A stretch of DNA of 50,395 nucleotides, from NCBI GenBank assembly GCA_039881045.1, contig JAYWVB010000100.1, positions 1 to 50,395 of the forward strand, read 5' to 3'. Numbering within the stretch: the stretch's first letter is position 1; the number at the start of each line of letters is the position of its first letter. The notes beneath the pieces were generated by a model that saw nothing but the letters and a program-made list of their open reading frames with translations, did not search any database and was not told where the DNA came from. Of this stretch, positions 10,381 through 21,808 are shown piece by piece. Origin of the DNA: Chaetomium olivaceum. Lineage: Eukaryota; Ascomycota; Sordariomycetes; Sordariales; Chaetomiaceae. The translations under genes were made by a program, and so were the position numbers.

Positions 10381-11147
10381 TGTGTGCAATGGAGAACAAC
10401 GGTCATGTCTTACTGTGCTTCAAGCTATCAAGTTTGATGCCGACTTTCCATCGTTGAAATACTTTATAACACACTATAGCACTCTGTTTACTACCCCTGA
10501 GCCCCGAGCCCGACTCCGGTTTTGCTCCGAAGCCGCTCCGGGTGGGCCGCGGCTAACACCGGGGACCCACTTACCGCATCCGCTCACTTCCGTTCCGTCT
10601 TCCGTCTTCCGCCCTCCGTTCCGGCCGGTCTTGCTGCCCTGTAAGACCACTCCGTTCGGCCGCCAACTTGGAAATAGGCAAGTCGATGATGACCAAGCCC
10701 ATGATGCCCAAGGTCCATCTGGTTCCTTCCCCATTCTGACTGGTAACGTGACCGTTGAGGTGGATCGTCAACTTCTTCCGCGTTCCGTCATTCCTCGGCA
10801 CGCTCTGCACGATAAGTTCCAGGGATAGAAACGACCCTTGTTCGGCAATGTCGCCGTCTATACCCTGTCCATGTCCACGTGCGGATATGACATCAAACAA
10901 TGGCGGGTGACCGGTCCCAACATGGCGGTAAACAGCGGAAGACGAGCACGTCACGGAGCGGATAACTTGGCGGTGATGTTGAATACTTCTAAGCCGCGGG
11001 TTCAACCACGGTTCTTGCCTTGACATAATTCTACCCTCATGTTTGTGTAATCTTGAATACAGCCATATTAGTTACAAGCCTGTAACACGGTCTTGGAATA
11101 TTAATCACAGTTTGTCCTTACACTAGAGTCAACCATCTCAAATCACC
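10381..11147. promoter_or_regulatory. Bidirectional promoter of kynureninase and IDO
   Basis: 767 bases between two divergent starts of the same pathway. It contains a CCG-rich tract around 10587-10625 with repeated TTCCG units, a TATA-like box on the kynureninase side, and an AT-richer leader before the IDO start. ORFs here are not credible genes. Shared control is inferred from the layout. Confidence 0.6.
10462..10468 (-). promoter_or_regulatory. TATA-like box upstream of kynureninase
   Basis: TATAAAG on the minus strand, about 82 bases upstream of the kynureninase ATG, within the shared intergenic region. Confidence 0.4.
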
Positions 11148-12629
11148 ATGTCACCCTTAGAAACGCCAGTTTTCCCCAGCAAGGGCGTCCACGCCGAAAC
11201 GCCACCGGTATCATTACGAGACTACGCCGTGACCTCCAATGGCTTTCTCCCGAGGAGCCCCCGCTGAGGAGGCTACCCGACCCCTACTACGCACCCTGGG
11301 AGACTCTGGTCGAGACCCTCTCCACCTCCATCGCACAGCAAACGCTACGCCAAAAGGTCGACCAACTCCCCGTGCTGTCAACCGACCGACTCACAACAGA
11401 ACCCGAATGGCGACGAGCCTGTGTCGTCCTAGCCTTTCTCACACACGGCTACATCTGGGGCGGCGAGACCGCAGCCGAGGTGCGTTCCCATCCCATAGCC
11501 CTATTCCCTCTCTACCCTCCACCCTCCCCTCTCTCACCCAAACAAACAAGCCCGCACTCCCCTCTAACAGACATCCAGATCCTCCCACCCCCCCTAACCA
11601 TCCCCCTCGTCACAATCACCACCCACCTCGGCATGCCGCCCGTCGCCACCTACGCCTGCGTCAACCTCTGGAACTTCCACCACCTCCCCCCTCGCTGTCC
11701 CCTTCCACAGCCGACCTCGACAGCCTCACCGCACTGCACACCTTCACCGGCACCCCCGACGAGTCCTGGTTCTACATGGTCTCTGTCGCCATGGAGGCTA
11801 GGGGGGCATACCTCGTTCCCGCAATGCTGCGTACGCTGGAGGCTGGCCGTACTGGACAGGACTGTGGGGCGGTGGTGCGCGGGTTGGAGGAGCTGGCGGC
11901 GGGGATTGGCGAGCTGGGCGGGTTGCTGGATCGCATGGATGAGCGGTGCGATCCGATGGTGTTTTATCATCGGATTCGGCCGTTTTTGGCGGGGAGTAAG
12001 AATATGGCGGCGGCGGGGCTGCCGAGGGGGGTGTTTTATGATGAGGCGGGGAGGGTCTTGGTGGGAAGGGGGAGTGGCGGCAGTTGAGGGGGGGCAGTAA
12101 TGGGCAGAGTTCGTTGGTGCAGTTTTTGGATGTGGTGCTGGGGGTGGAGCATGCGGCGATGGGGAATAGCAGTCCGGACGCGAACTCGAAGGCGGGAGGG
12201 GAGAGTTTTCACCAGGAGGTGAGGAGGTATATGCCGGAGCCGCATCGGCGGTTTTTGGAGGATGTGGCGGCGAGGTATCCGGGAGGGATGAGGAAGGCGG
12301 TGGGGGATTTGTTGGCGGATGGGACAAGGAGCTCGAGAGAGGAGCTGACCGCGGTCCGCGAGGCGTTTGAGGGGGCGACGAGAGCGCTGGCGGAGTTCAG
12401 GAACAAGCATTTGCAGATGGTGACGCGGTACATCATCATCCCGTCGAGGCAGCCAAACCCAAATCATGGGGTAAATTTGGCGACAGCCTCGTCGAGATTG
12501 AAAGACTCGGGAAGAGGGGCGGCACCCACGGCCGGAGAGTTGACGGGCACCGGCGGAACGGCATTGTTGCCCTTTTTGAAGCAATCGCGGGATGAGACGT
12601 TCCAGGCCGGGCGGCTTCGAGTTCGATGA
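11148..12629 (+). CDS. Indoleamine 2,3-dioxygenase
   Basis: Heme dioxygenase opening the indole ring of tryptophan to N-formylkynurenine, first step of the kynurenine route. Exon 1 is 11148-11479, exon 2 is 11579-12629, with intron GTGCGT to CAG at 11480-11578; 461 aa when corrected. Family blocks: YAVTSNGFLP, AFLTHGYIWGG, the ILPPPLTIPL segment across the splice, HLGMPPVATYACVNLWNF, SWFYMVSVAMEA, GVFYDEAG, LDVVLGVEH, MPEPHRRFLE and the proximal heme-ligand region EFRNKHLQMVTRYIIIPS. One base is missing at each of three homopolymers: C run near 11254, C run near 11692 (six instead of seven) and G run near 12070 (five instead of six). With these restored both exons are exact multiples of three, so the gene is probably intact in the organism. 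Confidence 0.92.
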
Positions 12630-14898
12630 TGGGCGTAGATGGATAGAACTATAGTCTTCGTGTAAATTAGCGGCCCGGTGTTGCCCGGAGTTAGCAGGCG
12701 AGAGAGGCAAGCAAGCACAGTACTGTTCTTGTTAAGCATCCCATGCCCTTCCTCGACTGTCACATTATCCTGTAGAACCTGTCGTTCTCAGTTCGACAAG
12801 AGTGGTTCCTGTTCTTCTCAGCCGCGCCACCCCATAAGCATATCAAGGCAACCCGGCACGTAAATCTTCTAATCTAGTGGCAGAGCCTAATGGGCGGGCA
12901 AATCATTGCTGTCGTGCTTCTTACACGAATCGCCTCGAGCATCTCCTCGGCTTCACGGTGCCGGGAGATAGAACTTAGGCTGAGTCATCAAGCGTGGTGC
13001 TGGTCATCATGTCAACACCATAATAACCAACCCACGTTGCAGATGAGTCCGGTATGGTGTCTTATTTCCTCTGTCGTGTTCGGGCCGGATGCGCCGGATG
13101 CGCCGATATCATCCAAGGTATTCCATTCGCAACGAGGTCGATATGGGCTTACACAAGATTCTTAGGAGTCCGACCCTCGACCAACGCCGCCCTCATCGAG
13201 GTAACACAAAACTGCGTATCCCAGCGCCACAGGCGGCGCTATGTCAGGGATCGGGGAGTTTTTGGTTCGGAATTCCTGCTGTGGCCCGTTTCCGTCGCGA
13301 CGTTTCTCGCGTTTCGGGATGCGGACTGGATGGAGCCACCTTGCCGAAGATGCCCGTGTTGCCGCAACCCCGACGAATTAGCGGGTCGATGAACCTTTGC
13401 ATGCGTGCATGCCTCAACCCGAGGCCGTCATTGGTACCTTAGTTACTGCGATGTTCCAAAAAGTGTGGAAATGGCGAAAAAAAAAAATGCGAGCGGTCAG
13501 GCGGAAATACAAACAAAAGAGAGTCTGAGCCCGACACCATCAAGGTCCTCGGAAGTGCTTTCCCGCCTGAAAAGTCAAGCTTTTGTGAAGTGGGACTCAT
13601 TTTCCAGGAGGCGTTCAGGTGCGAGCGGCAGTGCGCGGCCCCTCCGCATTTCCAAGCCATGGTGCCATGGTAGTAGGCATGGGAAGGTGCTGGTAGCGTG
13701 CATCAGGATCGACGCGGGAAGGTGGGAAAGCAAGCAGGCCCGATCCGGCCGGCAAGTGTTGAAAAGTGAAAGTGAGAGGAAGAGGAAGAGTCAAAGTGTG
13801 GCCAGCTGCCAGCTGCCAATGACTGTTGATTGAGTGGATCCCCGCCCAGCAACCGGGAACGATCTCGATCTTGCATACCTTCCATTACCTTATGGAGGTG
13901 CCCCCGTGCCTTCCAGAAGAACAATCTTCAGCCTCTTTTTCCCGCGCGTGAGCCACTCCAACGACATGAAACGGTCAGTCAAAAAAAGCAGCATGTTCTG
14001 AATCGGGTCCAACTCCGCGGAAATAGCCTTGCCTCACACATTCCAACACTCCAGGGGTGTCTCTTTCCCCAAGTGAGCCAAGGTTCCTGGCACTGCACCT
14101 TCCCGGCGCTATACCAGATCGGGAATTTCTCTTAGCAAATCTGACGTAAATCCTGGGGCTGCCGTTGGTTCACAGCTGCAAACCCTTTGTCACGAGTTTT
14201 GGCTGTTTCCTGGCAATGCCTGGGCACGCACCCAGTGACACCCACAGGGCCACCCACAGGGCCACCCTTCTACGAAGTACCACCGAAGCTCCTGCCTGGT
14301 GCTGTTTCCATGTGGATGTTGGTCGTGCCACCGCGCCGCCGGATGGCAACATCCATGGCCGGGCTTAGGCCATGGGCCATGGGCCATTGTTCATTGTTCG
14401 GCATTAAATATTCACTCGAGATGCCGAGGGCCAAGCCATATTTAAACAGCAATTTCCCTTTCCTTTCTTGATTCCCCTCCAGATTCCCATATTCGGGGTT
14501 GGTTCCCTCTGGTGGAAGGGCAGAAGAAGATTCCCGAGTCAACGGCCATTCGCTTCCGAGTCGCTTGCTGGCTGGAGCAAACAGCAACCCTCCTCGACAC
14601 TCGGCAGCATTGACGTGCTCTTGCCGTAACTTGGCATCCAAGGGCTTTAATTTACGTGTTCTTGTACATACTTGGTCCCTATTCGGCATTTCCATCAGTC
14701 CCTCGGCCATCCGCATCCTCGAGTTGCGTATCCCGATACCCAACTGGCATCCCCACCGGACAGTCCCCCCCAACAACACACCCTAATGTCCTAGGCACGT
14801 CATCGACCCTTTTTGACCGTTTCAGCATCATCACCCTTTCTTTTTGGAACTACACTTTTGGATACCCAGCGAAAAGGGAGACGGGAGTAGTAACCGCC
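12630..14898. other. Long intergenic region, no gene supported
   Basis: About 2.3 kb between IDO and the HPP-family gene. It has several ORFs of 60-170 codons on both strands, none with recognisable domains or consistent codon use. It includes an A11 run near 13480 and a small tandem repeat of CCACAGGG-type units at about 14236-14268. The last few hundred bases before 14899 are probably the promoter and leader of the HPP gene. Confidence 0.5.
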
Positions 14899-16061
14899 AT
14901 GATACCGCCCAACCAGCCCCGGCGGGGGCCATCCCGCTGGCACTTTGACATCGACAAGCACCTCAACCCCTTCTTCCCGCCATCCGCCCTGCCCATGATG
15001 CCGGCTCCCATCGCCCACTTCCTCGGGTACCGCACCCACGCGCCGGCGCACCCGCTGGGTAACCTGGCCATGATCTTCTGGGCTGTCATCGGCGTGTTTG
15101 CGAGTCTGGCTGTTATTGGGGCAGTGGTGTTGGCCGTGCCGTCGTTTCAAGCCCAGGGCGTGCCCACCATCATTGGGAGTTTTGTATGTCTTGACTCTTT
15201 CCCCTCCTTTTTCCCAACTTCATATCCCCCTTTTCCCAAACCCCCCTCTTACGTTCCCCCATCCTTCCGGTTTCCCCGTAACCTTCCCACTCCTAACCCA
15301 ACTCCCAACCCAACCCCCAACCCCAACAAACCCAAACAAACCTAACAAAGACACCTTTGCAGGGCGCCGCCGTGCTAGATTTCTACGCCATCGAATCGCC
15401 GCTCGCCCAGCCGCGCAACGCCATCCTCGGCCAGCTCATCTCGGCCCTCACCGGCATCGCCATCTGCAAGCTGCTCGCCCTCTCCGCCCACTTCGAAGCT
15501 ATCCGCTGGCTGGGCGCGTCGCTGGCCTGCGCGTGTGCCACGGCGCTGATGGCGCTCACGGGCACCGTGCACCCGCCCGCCGGCGCGACCGCGTTGATGG
15601 CGGTGCTGGATGATCGGGTGGCGGGCCTGGGCTGGTTTCTGGTGGCGCCTTTGTTGCTGGGCTGTTGTTTGATGCTGGCCGTGGCGATGCTGGTGAATAA
15701 TGTCCAGAGGCGGTTTCCGTATTATTGGTGGAGTCCGAATGAGACGGGCGGGTATTGGAGGGGGAGAGGGAAAGGGGGGTTGAAACAAGGGGAAGGCAGG
15801 GGGGAAGGGGACGGCGAGAAGGATCATGGTGGTGGTGGGATGCCGGTGCTTGGCCAGGGGAAGCCGCGCGATGAGGAGTCGAGTGGGAGTTCCTCTGGGG
15901 GCGAGCCTGAGGTTGGCGGGGAGCTGGTGCAGACGGTGTCGGTGATGAGTGGGCGTGGAGGGGAGATTGTGATTAGACGCGGCCGGGTGCTGATACCGGA
16001 TGGGCTGAGCCTTAGACCGGAGGAGATCTTGTCGCTAGAGATGCTGAGTGAGCGGTTGTGA
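14899..16061 (+). CDS. HPP-family integral membrane protein
   Basis: Two intact exons, 14899-15183 and 15363-16061, 327 aa. About residues 50-210 carry four to five hydrophobic helices and the signature TGTVHPPAGATALMA that names the HPP family (PF04982). Bacterial and plant members have been linked to nitrite transport; the fungal role is not established. The N-terminus is short and cytosolic-looking (basic, WHFDIDKHLNPF). The C-terminal about 110 residues after NNVQRRFPYYWWSP are a Gly/Glu/Ser-rich hydrophilic tail ending LSLEMLSERL. The donor is GTATGT at 15184; the intron is C/A-rich with degenerate CCCAA repeats. Start ATG is the first in frame that precedes conserved sequence. Confidence 0.88.
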
Positions 16062-17202
16062 TAGAGAGAGTAGATGCTGACAGTAGAGTTGTAATGATTA
16101 CCATGATGTTATGATCTGCTGTACTTTGCAATCTACTACTTTCGACTGAAGTCATCCCGCCTCCATCTCCCTCACCACCACGCAGACCAGATCTACCCAC
16201 GGTATCAACCAGCCACACCCCTCCGACTCTCGACCGATCACCAGCCGCCTGCTGTACAACGTAACATGGCTCGTCCACCCGACAGACAGCCACACGCCGG
16301 AAAGCACCTAGTGTATATAGAACAAAACTCGAAAAAACTCTCCGAACTAACCTACATCCCCCGCAGATCAGCAGGGTGTGCCACACCACTCCCCCCTACC
16401 GGGTCCAGTATCACAGCACACACACACACACACACAACACCTCCCGGCTCCGCCTCCACGGGCGTGGGTAGGTTTAAGTTACGCGGGATGTATCCCAATC
16501 AATGCCCATGCAACACGCGGCTTGAAACAAACACACACACGGGCCCGGATCGGCATGTTGTATATTCGGTTTACGGGTAAAGGTCACAGCATAAGGTATG
16601 AGTGAGTGACAGCAGATATTTGTAATCTGTAGACCCGTGCCATACCCGGCATTTGCTGTTTACGATGGGGTATCTAGGTGGTAATTACATGTACCTGGTA
16701 GGTAGGTAGTGTGACACGACTCTTGCCCTGTCTTCTCCGATGAGCAGAAAAGGGAAAGTGCGAGGGCCATAGTCACCTGACACGTCTGGTTACGAGACGA
16801 GAGAGACTGGAATTCCTCCATCAGCTACGACGGTGTGATGGAAAAGTCATGGTTGCCTGATTCGGGGCGGAGGGGCTCGGTGGAGTGTCGTTGAGTGGGG
16901 CGTCAAAGATTCCCTGGGGAATCCCGAATCCCGAGGCAATGCCGCGCCGAAGGCGAGGTTGGGGCAGCGGCTGCATGATGCGATGCATCCATGAATAGAA
17001 AAGAGGATACTACGTACCAAGTACTTCATGATGAGCAATGCACAATAAATTATGAGTTTTCTGTTCTGCTTTCTATTTTACGCTACTATTCTAGTCTGTC
17101 TGGAAAAACTTCCGGAGCGCCTACACACAACGCCTGCTCGGAAAATTGATATGATTCCTTCCAAGTTTAGATATTGATATTGCCTCCGAAAGCTTGATAT
17201 TT
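16062..17202. other. Convergent 3' intergenic region with a CA microsatellite
   Basis: 1.1 kb between the HPP gene and the minus-strand kinase, both ending here. It includes a (CA)10 microsatellite at about 16417-16436 and no convincing ORF. Confidence 0.6.
16417..16436. repeat. (CA)n microsatellite
   Basis: About ten perfect CA units in intergenic DNA. Confidence 0.9.
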
Positions 17203-19050
17203 CTACCTTTGAACAACCCCTCTCGTATTTGTCGTTGTCGTCGGCGTCACCGTGGATTTAGTTGTGGGCTTAGTTGTAGTCTTTTGCGTTGATGTCGCCT
17301 TTGGCGTTGACGTCGCTCCCGACGTTGCTCCCGACGTTGCTCGCGACGTCAATGTCTTCTTTGGCGTCGACGTCGTCTTCGGCGCTGAAGTCACCCCTGA
17401 CGTTGTGGAAGCCCTCGCGTTTACTGGTGTCGTCTTGGATGGTGCCGTGTTGGACGGTGTCACCTTCGACGTCGCCCTGGGCGTTGTTGTCGGCTTTGCC
17501 GTTGACGTCACCCCCGACGTTGTGGTAGACCCCGCGTTTACTTTTTCCGTCTTTGCTGGCGTTGAGGTTGCCTTCGGCTTTGGTGCCACCTTCGTCACCG
17601 GCGCCGGCTTCTTACCATCCAACAACGCCAGCGCTTCGTCCGCAGAAATACGATCCTGGGGCCGGAACCGCATCAGGCCCTCGATAATGGGCAGGAGATC
17701 CCTCAAATAGGGGTCCCCGGTATGTTTTTTGAATCTCTCTGCCATCTTGGACTGTGCCGGCATTTGGGCTAGAGTGGTTCTCCCGTTAGATAGCCCTCCC
17801 TGTTGGGAAATGAGAGTTGATCATACCTGGAATGTCCTCCCATTTTCTTCCGGCCTTCTGCTTCATTTTCTCCCATTCAGGCTGCCACTCGGCCGGCAAG
17901 TCCTCGACAAAGTGGATCATCTGCGCCACCAGCACGTCCATGTCGCCGAGGTACTGGAACGGCCTCGACGCTGTCACGAAGGAGAAGATCTGGCAGTATG
18001 AAGTTAGCCCTTTGCAATACTACAACAACGGTCCCAAGGGAAACTTACAGTGCAACCGGCGCGCCACAGATCGACCCTGTAGTCAAACTTGCCCGTAAAT
18101 ATCCCCTCAGGGGCCTGTAGTCCCCCCGGTTCGGCAAGTTTGGCGGGCGGCTTGCCAATTGGGAACGCTTCGCCGAGATCAATAAGCCGGACGTCCTCCT
18201 CGTCTTCGTCGATCCAATCGTCCCACAGGGTCTTCTGGATTAACTGTTCCGGCAGGCCACGAGCGAGGGGCTTCCCGTCGCGGCGGACGAGTTTCTCGGT
18301 CTGTGGTGACCCAATAACCATAAGCAGGGCCTGGGGATCCAATGTGGCCAGTTGACTTGTGGTGAAGGCCATGTTTGCACCGCTGACATCTATCACGTGG
18401 GGGGAGGGGGAAGATCAAAGTCAGCATTCCATTGCAGGGCAGGCAAGAGTGGTGGGCGCAACAAACCTCCATGTGCATAGCCCGCCCGGTGCATGGCTGA
18501 GAGGGTTTTCAGGAGCCGCCTAGTGATGCGAATGATTGTCTCGGTATCGAGACGGTCTCCACCCTCGGCGTAATCGAGGACCACAGTCTCGACAGCAGGT
18601 CCAAGCAGCTCGAAAACCATGCATTGGTGGTCCCCGTTGGGCCCGTTGTGAATGAAAGAGTCGAGCAGCTGAACGACGCCGCTGGCCGCGCGGGCTTGGC
18701 GCAACTTTTGATGGATTGCGAGTTCTTGCGAGACATGAGCGTCCCTGGCTGCTGGGATCTTGAGCGAGACCCATCGATTCGAACTGATGTCCAGATGTCA
18801 GTCACCTCGAAGGTGTCGATTCTTGTACGGACAAGGTCACCCGGATAAGGGTTACCACAACATACGATTCATCTCTAGCGAGCCAGACGGTCGAGAAGCC
18901 GCCCCAGCCCAGTTTGTGATAGACCTTGTAGCGACCGTCTTTGAAGGTGTCGCCGAGCTTGACAGGATGGAAGCCGCCCGGCCGGTAGCGTGTCATGCGT
19001 TCCTGCGAATGCAGGAGGTTAGACGGCTTGAAGCACGAGAGGTCGTCCAT
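17203..19050 (-). CDS. SRPK-like serine/threonine protein kinase with repetitive Thr/Ser/Lys tail
   Basis: Five intact exons, 18866-19050, 18467-18783, 18049-18389, 17827-17989 and 17203-17768, total 1572 bases, 523 aa, all GT-AG. The start resembles SR-protein kinases: YRPGGFHPVKLGDTF, glycine loop KLGWGGFSTVWLARD, then VSLKI with the ATP lysine, DHQCMVFELLG, catalytic loop HGDVSGANMAF (Asp and Asn kept, the usual Lys replaced by Ser), DLG in place of DFG, and GLQAPEGIFTG followed by DYRVDLWRAGC. The kinase fold ends near residue 360 with RFRPQDRISADEALALL. The last 130 residues are imperfect repeats of Thr, Ser, Pro and Lys (for example TSGVTSTPKATS). A substrate cannot be named. This gene, unlike several neighbours, has no frameshift. 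Confidence 0.88.
17220..17570. repeat. Degenerate coding tandem repeat in kinase tail
   Basis: Repeated GACGTCG/GGCGTTGACGTC-type units encode the Thr/Ser/Lys-rich tail of the kinase. Units of about 12-24 bases are imperfect and remain in frame. Confidence 0.65.
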
Positions 19051-20298
19051 GGTTGGCGTTGATGGAGTTGGAGATTGATGCGATTAGGCGGTTAGGGTGA
19101 CTTGATCCAGTGATTGTTCGCCTGAGCAGGGCAGGCTTTGAGAAACGAGCCAAAGCGTCAATGAGTAAACGGGGTGCGAAGGATTCAGGAATGATGATTC
19201 GAATGAAAGGCCGCAGATCAGACCTCGGATGTTTTCCACAAATAGTAATCTATCACGTGAGCTTGATGAAGTGCTTCACGGTTCGAGTATAAACATAAGG
19301 TACTTTGTTTGGTTCAACACGAATCACGACGCGATCGAGATATCTTGCCAGAATGGGTAGGCCAGGCACGGATTTGCAGTTTCAAGTTTTCACAACCACC
19401 TAAAATCCACCCATACCCACAGAATCAAAGGATGCCTAGCCGAGAGTGGGTCCGATCGAGTTCAAGCACGAGTTCAGCCCTACGGCAACCTAGAAGTCCC
19501 ACGTTTGGGCCCCACGGGTAAGCAAAAGCAAACCTGGAATGCGGGAAATTCCCCACGAGGAAGGGGCAAGGTCAGGCGAGGAGGAGGCAAAGGCGTGTGA
19601 GCCAGGTACATGTATAAGGTAGCCAAGGCTGTATGTAATGTACCAAGGCAGTCAAGGCAGTGGGTAAGCACTGTAAGGTAAGGTAGGAGTCAACCGTCCC
19701 ATGATTACAGTACATGTAACTTTCGGATTTTGTGATGCATCCAACCATCCCACTTTTCACCCAATTTTGACCCCAGTTTCCCACGCTTCTACCCCCACTT
19801 CTTCGCTCCTCCGTTCCATCTCACGGACTCTCGCTTCCAACGATCCGGTTCTTAGTTCTTACCATAAGAAAGAGTCTAATCCGTATCGAGCTTATCTCCG
19901 CCCTGAAAATCCGACCATGGCATTTCCCGTCGGGTAGGCGACCGGCCAAGTGCGACGGAGGCACCGAAATCAGCTGGTTGCCTTCTCTAGCACGCTTGAG
20001 CGTTCACACCATGGTTTCATCATCCTTCATTTGTACTAGACTACTAGTAATCAACATCGAGCTTGATTCGGGCCACACTCTCCAGTCTAGTCTTCAGGTT
20101 CCACCCGCTGTTTCAGGCCGATAGGTACATGTACCAAAATGCCCAACGAGTTCGAGAACAGCCATAGGAAGTAATCATGATCATGTATCAACCATTTCTA
20201 TGAATTACCTCACACAGCCCGGTTACCCACCACAGCTCGGCCCCGATAAACCTCAGGCTGGGCTGTCACCTAGGTCTCTGTGTAGGTCCATCAAAAGG

Positions 20299-20349
20299 CT
20301 TCCACTACGGCAAAGACCTATTGATAGAAGTCTTCCGTAGAAGTGGACC
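20299..20349. repeat. Imperfect inverted repeat
   Basis: A left arm starting CTTCCACTACGG pairs with a right arm ending CCGTAGAAGTGG, around a short loop. Meaning unknown. Confidence 0.4.
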
Positions 20350-20624
20350 GATCTACTCCACAAGCCGTGGGGCATCCAGGCTACTGAGGATGCTGCCAAT
20401 GCCACTGCCACTACCAAGTAGAGTCCACTTGGCCGATCTGGTCTTCTTGGAGTTTCAGTTCCGGTCACTCTGGCGCATACCTAGGTGTTGCTGAGCCGGT
20501 CGACCATACGCCAACGGACCCAACATGGCCTCGGACGATGAGGCCACAGTCAGACAAGGAGGCGGTGCCGTCATGGCGCTGACCTTGGGAACGGCAATGC
20601 ATCGGAGTATGAGATGGAATCATG

Positions 20625-20630
20625 TATAAA
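20625..20630 (+). promoter_or_regulatory. TATA box of the small basic-protein gene
   Basis: TATAAA lies 132 bases before the ATG at 20762, followed by a CA-rich leader typical of highly expressed fungal genes. Confidence 0.55.
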
Positions 20631-20761
20631 GGGGGACATCTACTCTGGCAGTTCAGAGTTCAGTTCGACATCAAACCAATCTACCATCTTCAGCCATCTC
20701 ATCTCAAGTCCTCAACACCTTTCTAACATCTAACAACCAACCATCACCTACAACCGCCACA

Positions 20762-21414
20762 ATGCCGATGCGCGTTACCTACAACCGCGACTGCGACGCC
20801 AACTTCGCCCGCCTCTATGGCACTGCGTTCGCCAACTGGGCCGCTGTTGCTGCCAACGCGACACATCACGGCATCACCTTTGACCAGGCCGAGGTCCTGT
20901 AAGTGACATCTCGACACATGCTCCCGTCGGTTGCCCGCTGCCGTTGACCCCCGGGTCCCCCCTTCCATCACCTCTCTCTTCCCATCCCTGATTACCCACG
21001 CAACGCCCCTCTCCAACCAGCGCAACCAACCCTCCACTAACACCCTTCTTCCCCCCACCCCACAGCAACGGCCTGCACCCGACCACGAGCCCCGCCGACC
21101 CGGACCACACGCCGCACGTGACGGTGCGCCTGACCAACGCGACGCTGCGCGGGCAGGCGTCGTGGTACGTGCTGCACTGGCGGCCCAACGGCAACTCGGT
21201 GGTGCTGCCGCGGGCCGACAACGAGGCGGCCAACGCCAAGCGCCGCGAGGACCGCCGCAAGAAGAAGCTCCGGCAGCGCGCCAAGAAGGAGGAGGAGAAG
21301 AAGGAGGGCGGCGGCGGCAAGGGCGGCGGCGGCGGTGCGGCCGGCGGCTCGACGGCCAAGGTCGCCTCTGGTAGCGGCACTGCTACCACCGCCCGCAAGT
21401 CCGGCAAGAAGTGA
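20762..21414 (+). CDS. Small conserved-looking hypothetical protein with Lys-rich C-terminus
   Basis: Exons 20762-20898 and 21066-21414, donor GTAAGT, acceptor CAG, 161 aa, intact. The N-terminal 110 residues look folded, with motifs RVTYNRDCDANFARLYG and GQASWYVLHWRPNG; the last 50 are basic and coiled (RREDRRKKKLRQRAKKEEE), then Gly/Ala/Lys-rich. I do not recognise a domain. The basic tail suggests nucleic-acid or nuclear association, which is inference only. It has a clear TATA box. The coding strand has strong third-position G/C bias, supporting a real and possibly well-expressed gene. Confidence 0.8.
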
Positions 21415-21808
21415 GCGGGTTTTTTGGGGGGTTGTAGTAGGGTAACGGATGGGGATGGGAATGGTAAGACACCGCTGGGTCGGTTACTACTTATCCGCCC
21501 GTACTCGGCTGGTCTGGGGCGGCATATAGATAATGTCTCGTCTTGGATAGGCGAGTACTAGTACCTTTGAGTGCTACTGGTAGTGCCATAGGAATTTGAA
21601 CTGGTTTCAAAATGTTTGTGTTTGTGACGGCTCCCTTGTTGTTGATGTCGTTGTATGTGATGCTCCAAGGAACATCGGAGCGAATAGTTCAGTACTCACA
21701 ACTCATCAGAGCTAATGGGGTTCCGGCATCTCATAAGATTGGAGATATTCACTACTTAATTTACTTAAAGTAAGGACGAAGTTGTGCAACTGAATCTCAC
21801 CAACGACC
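21415..21808. other. Convergent 3' intergenic region
   Basis: About 390 bases shared by two convergent 3' ends. AT-richer; no gene. Confidence 0.6.

Larger units (their letters stand above)
19051..20761. other. Intergenic region between divergent genes
   Basis: 1.7 kb upstream of both the kinase (-) and the small basic protein (+). No gene is supported. It contains an imperfect hairpin at about 20299-20349 and a TATA box at 20625-20630. Confidence 0.5.

Noticed and set aside
10571..11026. 151-codon ORF in the kynureninase/IDO promoter
   Set aside because: Lies wholly in the shared promoter and shows no coding pattern.
3875..12629. Programmed ribosomal frameshifting as the cause of frame breaks
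   Set aside because: Breaks occur at different contexts and in both directions, without common slippery heptamers, and would need up to three events per protein in enzymes not known to use it.
13054..13392. 112-codon ORF with several Cys after IDO
   Set aside because: No homology pattern and no consistent start; two overlapping frames look equally good.
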